From positions 124,001 through 188,000 of the forward strand of contig JASBTQ010000032.1 of assembly GCA_030148335.1 (NCBI GenBank): a DNA stretch of 64,000 bases, written 5' to 3'. A model generated the notes under the pieces. That model was not told where the DNA came from and ran no database searches. It saw only the letters and a list, made by a program, of their open reading frames with translations. The DNA comes from Allomuricauda sp. (GTDB lineage: Bacteria; Bacteroidota; Bacteroidia; Flavobacteriales; Flavobacteriaceae). Below are positions 9,184-16,135 of the stretch, in pieces (position 1 is the stretch's first letter; each line of letters begins with the position of its first letter). A program made the translations under genes and the position numbers.

Positions 9184-10824
9184 ATGAAAAAAGAACCAAA
9201 GAAAACTTTTTTTGATCGTAATCATTTACTGCATAAAATAGAAACAGAGCATCAGATTTGGGATGTTTTGATCATTGGTGGAGGGGCTACTGGACTCGGA
9301 GTGGCCTTGGATGCCAGTTCACGAGGTTTGAGTACCGTACTTTTTGAACAGTCTGATTTTGCAAAGGGAACCTCAAGCCGAAGTACCAAACTGGCGCATG
9401 GTGGGGTCCGTTATTTGGCCCAAGGAAACATCAAATTGGTTTTTGAGGCCCTACGAGAAAGAGGACTTATGCTGAAAAATGCCCCACATTTGGTCAGTTC
9501 CCTATCCTTCATTATTCCTAGCTATCGTTGGTGGGAAAAATACTTCTATGGCATAGGGCTGAAGATCTATGATTGGATGGCTCAAAAGTTCAGGATGGGG
9601 AATACCTCTTTGCTCAAACGCAAAACAATATTGGGGCAGATGAGCAATCTAAATCCAAACAGACTCAATGGAGGTGTACAGTATTATGATGGACAGTTCG
9701 ATGATGCCCGTTTGGCCATCAACTTGGCCCAGACCAGTATTGAACAAGGAGGTGTCCTGCTCAATTACATGAAAGTCAATCAGCTGAAAAAGGATAAAGA
9801 GGGCAAAGTGACCGGAGTGGAGGTCATCGATTTGGAAAAAGGCAAAACGTACCACATACAGGCCAAAGTTGTGATCAACGCCACTGGAGTTTTTGTGGAT
9901 GATATCCTTAAAATGGACAATCCAGATGCCAATGCACTGCTAAAAGTGAGTCAGGGAATCCACTTGGTATTGCCCCAATCCTTTCTCAAAAGCAAGCATG
10001 CCCTTATGATCCCATCCACTTCTGATGGTAGGGTACTTTTTGCCGTCCCTTGGCATGGGCATCTCTTGGTGGGCACTACGGATACACCCTTGGATCGCCA
10101 TCAATTGGAACCCAAACCCCTGAAGGAAGAGATCAACTTCATTTTGGAAACCTTAAAGGATTATTTGAAGGAAGTGCCAACGGAAAAAGATGTGCTGAGT
10201 GTTTTTGTGGGTCTCAGGCCCTTGGTGCTCCCTGAAAACAAGGAGGTGGGCACCAAGGAAATATCCAGGGACCACAAACTAAAGGTCACTGCGTCCAAAT
10301 TGATTACCATTACAGGAGGAAAATGGACCACTTACAGGAAAATGGCCGAGGATACGGTGGACCAGGCCATACTGGTGGGCGGCTTGTCCACAGGTCCTTG
10401 CCAAACGCAGACCTTGAAAATACATGGGTATTCCAATAGTCCCGACAAGGATGAAGCCTTTGGGTTTTATGGAGCAGATGCGAAAAGGATTGTACAACTC
10501 AAAAGAGAGAATCCAGACCTTGATTATCCGTTGCACCCTCATTTTCCTTTTACGGCAGCCGAAGTGGTATGGGCGGTCCATTATGAAATGGCCAGGACTG
10601 TTGATGATGTACTGGCCCGCCGTTTACGCATCCTCTTCTTGAATGCCAGGGCAGCTATGGAACTGGCACCAACAGTGGCGGCTATTATGGCAGAGGAAAT
10701 GGATAAAGATCAAGATTGGGCAGACCGTCAGACCAAGGACTTTCTGAACATTGCAAAGAATTACCTCGTTGATCCCATCCTTGGTGATGTATTGATTTCC
10801 ATGAGATTGCAAAAGGTTGAATAG
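9184..10824 (+). CDS. glpD: Glycerol-3-phosphate dehydrogenase, FAD-dependent (aerobic type)
   Basis: A 546-aa flavoprotein that oxidises sn-glycerol-3-phosphate to dihydroxyacetone phosphate and passes electrons to the quinone pool at the inner membrane. The dinucleotide fold GGGATGLGVALDA is at about residues 32-44, followed by the family motifs FAKGTSSRSTKLAHGG and GGVRYL. Later come the FAD/substrate region LVGTTDTPLD, the ITGGKWTTYRKMAED motif and the C-terminal DAO_C-like domain. Length is normal. First gene of a three-gene operon with glpK (19 bp downstream) and glpF. The opposite operon encodes a GDPD and a phosphoesterase that could supply its substrate precursor. Confidence 0.96.
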   Translation: MKKEPKKTFFDRNHLLHKIETEHQIWDVLIIGGGATGLGVALDASSRGLSTVLFEQSDFAKGTSSRSTKLAHGGVRYLAQGNIKLVFEALRERGLMLKNAPHLVSSLSFIIPSYRWWEKYFYGIGLKIYDWMAQKFRMGNTSLLKRKTILGQMSNLNPNRLNGGVQYYDGQFDDARLAINLAQTSIEQGGVLLNYMKVNQLKKDKEGKVTGVEVIDLEKGKTYHIQAKVVINATGVFVDDILKMDNPDANALLKVSQGIHLVLPQSFLKSKHALMIPSTSDGRVLFAVPWHGHLLVGTTDTPLDRHQLEPKPLKEEINFILETLKDYLKEVPTEKDVLSVFVGLRPLVLPENKEVGTKEISRDHKLKVTASKLITITGGKWTTYRKMAEDTVDQAILVGGLSTGPCQTQTLKIHGYSNSPDKDEAFGFYGADAKRIVQLKRENPDLDYPLHPHFPFTAAEVVWAVHYEMARTVDDVLARRLRILFLNARAAMELAPTVAAIMAEEMDKDQDWADRQTKDFLNIAKNYLVDPILGDVLISMRLQKVE

Positions 10825-10843
10825 ACACAAATAAATAACTGAC

Positions 10844-12337
10844 ATGTCAAAATACATTCTCGCCCTTGACCAGGGCACAACAAGTTCCCGTGCTTTGATC
10901 TTTGATCAAAATGGGAAGGCCATCAACATGGCCCAAAAAGAGTTTACACAGCTATTCCCCAAACCGGGATGGGTGGAGCACGATGCCAATGAGATTTTGT
11001 CGTCCCAAATTGGAGTGGCTGCCGAGGTGGTCTCGATGTCCAAGCTCAAATCAGAAGACTTGGCTGCCATAGGCATAACAAACCAAAGGGAAACCACGGT
11101 TGTTTGGGACAGAACCACGGGGGAACCCATCTACAACGCCATCGTATGGCAGGATAGGCGCACTTCTGACTATTGCGATGAACTGATCGCCCAAGGTCAT
11201 GAACCCATGATTCGAGAAAAGACCGGCCTAGTGATCGATGCTTACTTTGTGGCAACGAAGGTCAAATGGATTTTGGACCATGTGGAGGGTGCCCGTGAAA
11301 AGGCCAAGGCCGGACAATTGGCACTCGGAACAATCGACTCATGGTTGGTATGGAACCTGACCCAAGGCGAGAAACACATCACCGATAGCACCAATGCTTC
11401 ACGATATCTTTTGTACAATATCCATACCCTTTCTTGGGACGATGAGTTGTTGGAACTTTTTGACATCCCCAAAAACATGCTGCCGGAAGTATGCGATTCC
11501 AGCGGGGCCTTGGCCACTACTTCTGGGGCCATATTTGCAAGAAAAATACCCATCACCGGAATTGCGGGAGACCAACATGCCGCCTTGTTCGGGCAAATGT
11601 GTACCGAACCCGGGATGGTAAAGAATACCTATGGTACAGGTTGTTTCATGTTGATGAATATTGGTGACAAACCTATTATTTCCAAGAACAAACTGCTCAC
11701 TACCCTTGGTTGGAAGATCGGCGATGAGGTAGTGTATGCCTTGGAAGGCAGCATCTTTATAGCTGGGGCGGTGGTACAATGGTTAAGGGACGGATTGGGG
11801 ATCATCCATTCTGCTCCAGAAATCGAAGATTTGATAAATAATACGGAGGACAATGGTGGCGTCAGTTTTGTTCCTGCTTTTACGGGGCTGGGAGCTCCCC
11901 ATTGGGACCAACATGCGCGCGGGACCATTGTGGGAATAACAAGGGGAACCACTTCGGGCCATATTGCCCGTGCGGCCTTGGAGAGCATCGCTTTTCAGAC
12001 CTATGATGTGCTGAAGGCTATGGAAGCGGACGCGGACATTGAGATTAAGGAACTTCGGGTCGATGGTGGGGCCACCACCAATCGTTTTTTGATGCAATTT
12101 CAATCCGATGTGCTGCAATGTGGTATCGTAAAGCCGGAAACCTCGGAGGTTACGGCATTGGGAGCGGCATATCTGGCAGGATTGGGCATTGGTGTGTGGG
12201 ATGATGTGGAACAGATCAAAAGGCAATGGAACGTGAAAACTGGATATGAACCCAATACCGATTTTCAGGTAAAGGAGAGTGTCGGACAATGGCACAGGGC
12301 CATCAATACCACCAGTTATTGGTCTAACAATAAATAA
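10844..12337 (+). CDS. glpK: Glycerol kinase
   Basis: A 497-aa FGGY-family kinase that phosphorylates glycerol to glycerol-3-phosphate with ATP, trapping glycerol in the cytoplasm. The N-terminal phosphate loop [14 protein letters not shown], the RRTSDYCD and [11 protein letters not shown] regions, [24 protein letters not shown] and the C-terminal [17 protein letters not shown] all match glycerol kinase at normal length. It begins 19 bp after glpD and ends 11 bp before glpF, so the three are one transcript. Because no glycerol-3-phosphate transporter is visible, this kinase would be required if phosphodiesters are stripped to free glycerol outside the cytoplasm. Confidence 0.97.
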   Translation: MSKYILALDQGTTSSRALIFDQNGKAINMAQKEFTQLFPKPGWVEHDANEILSSQIGVAAEVVSMSKLKSEDLAAIGITNQRETTVVWDRTTGEPIYNAIVWQDRRTSDYCDELIAQGHEPMIREKTGLVIDAYFVATKVKWILDHVEGAREKAKAGQLALGTIDSWLVWNLTQGEKHITDSTNASRYLLYNIHTLSWDDELLELFDIPKNMLPEVCDSSGALATTSGAIFARKIPITGIAGDQHAALFGQMCTEPGMVKNTYGTGCFMLMNIGDKPIISKNKLLTTLGWKIGDEVVYALEGSIFIAGAVVQWLRDGLGIIHSAPEIEDLINNTEDNGGVSFVPAFTGLGAPHWDQHARGTIVGITRGTTSGHIARAALESIAFQTYDVLKAMEADADIEIKELRVDGGATTNRFLMQFQSDVLQCGIVKPETSEVTALGAAYLAGLGIGVWDDVEQIKRQWNVKTGYEPNTDFQVKESVGQWHRAINTTSYWSNNK

Positions 12338-12348
12338 ACTATAAACAA

Positions 12349-13083
12349 ATGACAGCATTTATAGCAGAGATCATCGGAACCTTTTTTCTGATTCTCATGG
12401 GTAATGGCGTGGTGGCCAATGTGGTCTTGCAGGACACCAAGGGAAACAATAGTGGCTGGATCGTGATCACCACAGGATGGGCCTTGGCCGTTTTTATCGG
12501 TGTGGTCGTGGCTGGTCCGTATAGCGGTGCCCACTTGAATCCTGCCGTATCCATTGGCTTGGCCATAGCGGGCAAGTTTTCATGGGAACTGGTGCCCACC
12601 TATATTTTGGCACAAATGGTAGGGGCCATGTTGGGCAGCTTTATGGTCTGGGCCTTGTACCGCAACCATTACCTCCGAACAGAGGATGCTGATACCAAGA
12701 GGGCCACTTTTTGCACCGCTCCGGCCATCAGGGATTGGCCTTCCAATTTGTTGAGCGAGATTGTTGGCACCTTTGCCCTCATTTTTGTCATCTTTTACTT
12801 TAGTGACCCTCTTTTGGGTGAAGGGGATGCCCAAGTTCCCATGGGGATGGGGTCTTTAGGGGCTGTTCCTGTGTCACTTTTGGTATTTGTGATAGGACTT
12901 GCCCTCGGTGGGACAACAGGTTATGCCATCAATCCTGCACGTGACCTTGGTCCGAGGCTTGTGCACGCCTTTCTTCCCATCAAAAAGAAGGAGGGGAGTG
13001 ATTGGGGTTATTCTTGGGTTCCTGTAATAGGTCCCATTATGGGTTGTGGTCTGGCCGCTCTTTTGTATGGCATTTTATCTTGA
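12349..13083 (+). CDS. glpF: Glycerol uptake facilitator (aquaglyceroporin)
   Basis: A 244-aa MIP-family channel with six predicted membrane helices. The two half-helix NPA motifs are present as SGAHLNPAVSIG and GYAINPARDLGPRL; the Asp after NPAR is characteristic of glycerol facilitators rather than water-specific aquaporins. It passively admits glycerol, which GlpK then phosphorylates. Last gene of the glpDKF operon; no obvious rho-independent terminator lies between its stop and the promoter of the next unit, which starts only about 20 bp downstream. Confidence 0.96.
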   Translation: MTAFIAEIIGTFFLILMGNGVVANVVLQDTKGNNSGWIVITTGWALAVFIGVVVAGPYSGAHLNPAVSIGLAIAGKFSWELVPTYILAQMVGAMLGSFMVWALYRNHYLRTEDADTKRATFCTAPAIRDWPSNLLSEIVGTFALIFVIFYFSDPLLGEGDAQVPMGMGSLGAVPVSLLVFVIGLALGGTTGYAINPARDLGPRLVHAFLPIKKKEGSDWGYSWVPVIGPIMGCGLAALLYGILS

Positions 13084-13100
13084 GGAGCTAGAAGCACTTA

Positions 13101-13129
13101 TTTGAAATGGGAACTATTCCCTACCTTTG
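13101..13129 (+). promoter_or_regulatory. Promoter of the TPP-riboswitch transcript
   Basis: TTTG at 13101-13104 and TACCTTTG at 13122-13129 (exact TAnnTTTG) with a 17-bp gap form a good Bacteroidota promoter. The predicted start near 13136 coincides with the beginning of the riboswitch P1 stem. Confidence 0.6.
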
Positions 13130-13130
13130 T

Positions 13131-13229
13131 GATTAAATGGGGTGTCCTGTGAAGAATAGGGCTGAGATCAAACCCGGAAGTTGACCACTTCACACCTGAT
13201 CCAGATAATGCTGGCGTAGGGAATTTGGC
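13131..13229 (+). promoter_or_regulatory. TPP (THI-box) riboswitch aptamer
   Basis: The conserved aptamer parts occur in order: GGGGTGTCC at 13139-13147, CTGAGA at 13162-13167, ACCC, a small P3a hairpin (GAAGT at 13177-13181 with ACTTC at 13187-13191), ACCTGAT at 13194-13200, and CCAGATAATGCTGG followed by CGTAGGGAA to 13223. P1 is formed by TTAAAT (13133-13138) with ATTTGG at the 3' end, using G-U pairs. No U-tract terminator follows, so control is more likely on translation of the transporter gene downstream. Thiamine pyrophosphate binding normally turns the gene off. Confidence 0.96.
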
Positions 13230-13302
13230 AAGGCCGTTTTGGCCTATGTTCCATTTTGGGGATCCCATTGATTTTTAACAACCCGTGGATAACCCAATAA
13301 TA

Positions 13303-13902
13303 ATGGAATTCTTTTCACAATTGACTTTATTGCAATGGCTGGGGACGGCCTTCGGCGTGGTACAGGTGCTTTTGGCCCGACAGAACAATGTCCATAACTA
13401 TCTTTTTGGCATCATCGCCATCTTGATCAGTATTTGGGTATTGTATCAGTCCAGATTGTATGCCGATATCTTGCTCAACCTCTACTATCTGGTGATGAGT
13501 ATCTATGGGTGGTTCTATTGGAAAATGGGCAGGCAAAAGCAGGAATCTCCGATTTCATACGTTACGCGAAAGGAACATGGTATTGCCATGGGGATTGTCT
13601 TGGGCTGTTTTGCGCTGATGGCCTATTGGCTGGTGGGCCACACCGATTCCGATGTACCGTATTGGGATGCCGTGGTATGTGCCTTCGCTTGGGCAGGTAT
13701 GTGGCTTATGGCGAAGCGAAAAATGGAGAATTGGATCTATTTGAACATCAGCAATCTGATATCCGTTCCATTATTGATCTACAAAGAACTGTACATCTAT
13801 GCAGGTTTGACCACATTTTTGTTCGTAGTGGCCATATCAGGATATATCCGATGGAAACGAATTTTGGACCAAGAAGGAGATAAGGAATATGCAAAAGCTT
13901 AG
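13303..13902 (+). CDS. pnuT: PnuC-family transporter under TPP control, probably thiamine transporter PnuT
   Basis: A 199-aa membrane protein from the ATG at 13303; an in-frame GTG at 13285 would add six residues but is less likely. It has about seven hydrophobic segments and the PnuC-family features: a Trp-rich N-terminal helix region (QWLGTAFGVVQV), the NLYYLVMSIYGWFYW helix, and a TWL/RKMENWIYLN region near the C-terminus. PnuC proteins carry nicotinamide riboside, but those preceded by a TPP riboswitch form the PnuT thiamine branch. The riboswitch 75 bp upstream is the reason for the name. It overlaps the next gene by 14 bp. Confidence 0.88.
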   Translation: MEFFSQLTLLQWLGTAFGVVQVLLARQNNVHNYLFGIIAILISIWVLYQSRLYADILLNLYYLVMSIYGWFYWKMGRQKQESPISYVTRKEHGIAMGIVLGCFALMAYWLVGHTDSDVPYWDAVVCAFAWAGMWLMAKRKMENWIYLNISNLISVPLLIYKELYIYAGLTTFLFVVAISGYIRWKRILDQEGDKEYAKA

Positions 13903-14905
13903 GGCGCTCTGTTTTGGACAAAGGGAATTTCCACAAGAGGTATTGGATTGGATAGTCCAAGAAAACCTATGGAACATTTGGGTCCCAAAAGAATATGGTG
14001 GTTTGGAGATGTCATTGGCCAAAGGTTTGGAAAAACTACGGGCCCTTGCCCAGATGGATGGAAGCTTGGGGTGGACGGTCACTCTTTGCAGTGGTGCCAA
14101 TTTCTTTATAGGAAACCTTCGGGAAGGGGTGGCCAAAGAAATTTTTGACGATCCAAGGGACCCCGTGTGTTTTGGGGGTAGTGGTGGTGTCTTCGGAACT
14201 GCGGAAAAGTTAGGCGATGGATACGTCATCTCCGGAGTATGGAAATATGCTACCGGCGCACCCTACCTTACCCATTTTACCTTGAACGCCAAGATTCTGG
14301 AAAAAGGTGAAGAGGTACTTACTGCAGAAAATACCCCTTTGGTACGGTCTTATGTCGTAAAAAGGGAAGATGTTGAAATCATCAAGGATTGGAATACGAT
14401 GGGGCTGAAGGCAACGGCAACACACTCCTTTGCGGTCAAATCCAAATGGATCCATGAAAAGTTCGGTTTTGTGTATGACGAATCCAAGTTGCCCCACACC
14501 ATTTTCAAAGTGCCGTTTGCAGTTTTTGCCGATCTGACCCTATGGGTCAATTATATCGGCATGGCCGCACATATATTGGAAGAAGCGCAAAAAATAGCAA
14601 GTCACAACGTGGCTTTATACAGGTTACTTGCCTTGGTGACCAAGGCCGATCACGATGTCATGGATTTTGCGGGTCGGGTACAACGGTTGATCGATGGAGG
14701 GGAAGGAGTGCCGGACTCCCTTGTGGATGAAATACATAGGGAAGCTTCGGATACGGTAAGGTCACTCTCCGAGGCAATTATCTCGGTCTATCCCCAATTG
14801 GGCATACGCGCAGCTACTGAAAACCATCCACTGAACCAAGCGTTCAGGGATTACTTTACCGCCACCCAGCATCATATTTTCAGTGAATTGGGTAGGAGAA
14901 GTTAG
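13889..14905 (+). CDS. Acyl-CoA dehydrogenase-like flavoprotein (short form)
   Basis: A 338-aa protein of the acyl-CoA dehydrogenase fold. Visible landmarks are the N-terminal helical region with WVPKEYGGLE, the mid beta domain with FGGSGGVFGTAEK and the GYVISGVWKYATGAP motif, DWNTMGLKATATHSF, and a C-terminal helical bundle ending with NQAFRDYFTATQHHIFSE. It is shorter than typical 380-400-aa family members and resembles the flavin-dependent monooxygenase (HsaA/DszC-like) branch as much as true dehydrogenases. No clear catalytic Glu could be assigned. Start at ATG 13889 is preceded by AAGGAG. The 14-bp overlap with pnuT means it shares the TPP-controlled transcript; whether it has any thiamine-related role is unknown. 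Confidence 0.78.
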   Translation: MQKLRALCFGQREFPQEVLDWIVQENLWNIWVPKEYGGLEMSLAKGLEKLRALAQMDGSLGWTVTLCSGANFFIGNLREGVAKEIFDDPRDPVCFGGSGGVFGTAEKLGDGYVISGVWKYATGAPYLTHFTLNAKILEKGEEVLTAENTPLVRSYVVKREDVEIIKDWNTMGLKATATHSFAVKSKWIHEKFGFVYDESKLPHTIFKVPFAVFADLTLWVNYIGMAAHILEEAQKIASHNVALYRLLALVTKADHDVMDFAGRVQRLIDGGEGVPDSLVDEIHREASDTVRSLSEAIISVYPQLGIRAATENHPLNQAFRDYFTATQHHIFSELGRRS

Positions 14906-14989
14906 AGGTATAATTCTATTTTATGATAAGTGAGCACGGCCTTTCCCAAAGCTGTTTACTTTGTCAATCAGTCTTTTGGGAGAATAGAT

Positions 14990-15997
14990 TCAGGGATTGC
15001 CCACCCCCTCAAAAGTCATTTTCACAGGTTTGATGGTACCATCCGCATTGAACTCCATTTTGTCCATACAAGTGACCCGATGGTCACGATCCAGGTTTGG
15101 TATCGGTCTTCTATGATAAACGATGATCCATTCATCCGTTCCCGGCCTGTTGATCACGGAGTGGTGTCCTGCCCCAGTGGCAATGTCACCTTCCTTGGAT
15201 TCCAAAATGGTGCCAATGCGCTTATAAGGGCCTGTGGGTTTATCGGCCATGGCATAGGCCACTTTGTAGCTGCCATTCGTCCAGCCGCCTTCCGACCACA
15301 TAAAATAGTAGATTCCATTACGTTTGAACATGAAGGGCCCTTCCACATAGCCTTCGGGTGTGATTTCCTTGAACAGGCTTCCGTCTTCCCAAGGCAGAAA
15401 ACCTGTAAAATCAGAGTTGAGCCTTCCCAAGTTGCAATGGCTCCAGCCACCATAAAAGAAATAGTAAGTACCATTGTCCTCAAACACAAATTGATCTATG
15501 GGCTGGGCGTTATTGTGGAAATCCGAGATCAATGGTTTTCCCAAGTAATCCTCAAACGGGCCACCCGGGCGATCGGAAATTGCCACCCCTATGCCCCCAA
15601 AATGGTTGATATCATTGTTGGGGTTATAGCCGTCCCTACCAGGCCGCTGAATGTCATTTGCTCCAAAGAACAGGTAATATTTTTCATCTTTTTCAATAAT
15701 GGATGGAGCCCAAAGTGCCTGTCTCAACCATTTGATCTTGGTGGTGTCCAAGATCCGTTCGTGTTTTTCCCAATGCACAAGGTCCTTGGACGAAAAGGCA
15801 TCAAAATGGAGCTGCTTGTCATAATCATCAGAATACGTGGGATAGACCCAATAGGTGCCCCCGAACACAATTCCTTCGGGATCGGCATACCATCCTTCAA
15901 AAATGGGGTTGTTGTGCTGTTTTTCCTTTGTTTCTTGTGCAAATGTCCGTCCTCCGAACATTGTACAGCCCACTAAAAAGAGAATTTTGATTTTCAT
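14990..15997 (-). CDS. Glycoside hydrolase family 43, secreted
   Basis: A 335-aa enzyme from the ATG at 15997 (an upstream in-frame GTG at 16024 is less likely because the signal peptide MKIKILFLVG...FAQE begins at 15997). GH43 five-bladed propeller with the catalytic triad visible: Asp in WYADPEG (base), Asp in AQPIDQF (pKa modulator) and Glu in YVEGPFMF (acid). GH43 enzymes are mainly beta-xylosidases, alpha-L-arabinofuranosidases or related exo-enzymes; the subfamily could not be fixed. It lies 138 bp beyond the end of the co-oriented propeller/LuxR regulator gene and converges on the acyl-CoA dehydrogenase-like gene. The 84 bp between the convergent stops (14906-14989) show no terminator. 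No SusCD is directly adjacent on this strand. Confidence 0.9.
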   Translation of the reverse strand: MKIKILFLVGCTMFGGRTFAQETKEKQHNNPIFEGWYADPEGIVFGGTYWVYPTYSDDYDKQLHFDAFSSKDLVHWEKHERILDTTKIKWLRQALWAPSIIEKDEKYYLFFGANDIQRPGRDGYNPNNDINHFGGIGVAISDRPGGPFEDYLGKPLISDFHNNAQPIDQFVFEDNGTYYFFYGGWSHCNLGRLNSDFTGFLPWEDGSLFKEITPEGYVEGPFMFKRNGIYYFMWSEGGWTNGSYKVAYAMADKPTGPYKRIGTILESKEGDIATGAGHHSVINRPGTDEWIIVYHRRPIPNLDRDHRVTCMDKMEFNADGTIKPVKMTFEGVGNP

Positions 15998-16016
15998 AAG
16001 ATGCTTTTTGAATTGA

Positions 16017-16046
16017 GGGTCCACGCCCTAATGTTGTTGTGGACCC
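16017..16046 (-). repeat. Perfect 8-bp inverted repeat in the GH43 leader
   Basis: GGGTCCAC at 16017-16024 and GTGGACCC at 16039-16046 form a perfect stem with a 14-nt loop, 20 bp upstream of the GH43 start codon and downstream of its candidate -7 box. No T-run follows on the minus strand, so it is not a good terminator. It may be a leader hairpin or an operator. Confidence 0.5.
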
Positions 16047-16068
16047 CCGATCTTGTACAGGTTTTTCA

Positions 16069-16076
16069 CAAAATTA
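16069..16076 (-). promoter_or_regulatory. Candidate -7 element for the GH43 gene
   Basis: On the minus strand the site reads TAATTTTG, matching TAnnTTTG, about 72 bp before the GH43 ATG at 15997. No convincing -33 element was found. It suggests GH43 has its own promoter rather than depending on read-through from the regulator gene. Confidence 0.35.
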
Positions 16077-16135
16077 ATATAATTATCAAGTTGCTTTAAG
16101 TTGGTTGCAATAGTCATATTAAGGGTAATAAGGAT

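Noticed and set aside
13116-13224. ATTCCCTAC at 13116-13124 is perfectly complementary to GTAGGGAAT at 13216-13224 in the TPP aptamer, suggesting an anti-aptamer switch.
   Set aside because: The 5' copy overlaps the promoter -7 box (13122-13129) and lies upstream of the predicted transcript start, so it would not be in the RNA.
13231-13245. Hairpin AGGCC/GGCCT after the TPP aptamer as a terminator platform.
   Set aside because: Only 5 bp of stem and no following T-run; not credible as a rho-independent terminator.
14930-15976. Long open frame (348 codons) on the plus strand opposite the GH43 gene.
   Set aside because: Antisense shadow of a gene with a complete GH43 catalytic triad; the translated frame shows no family signature.
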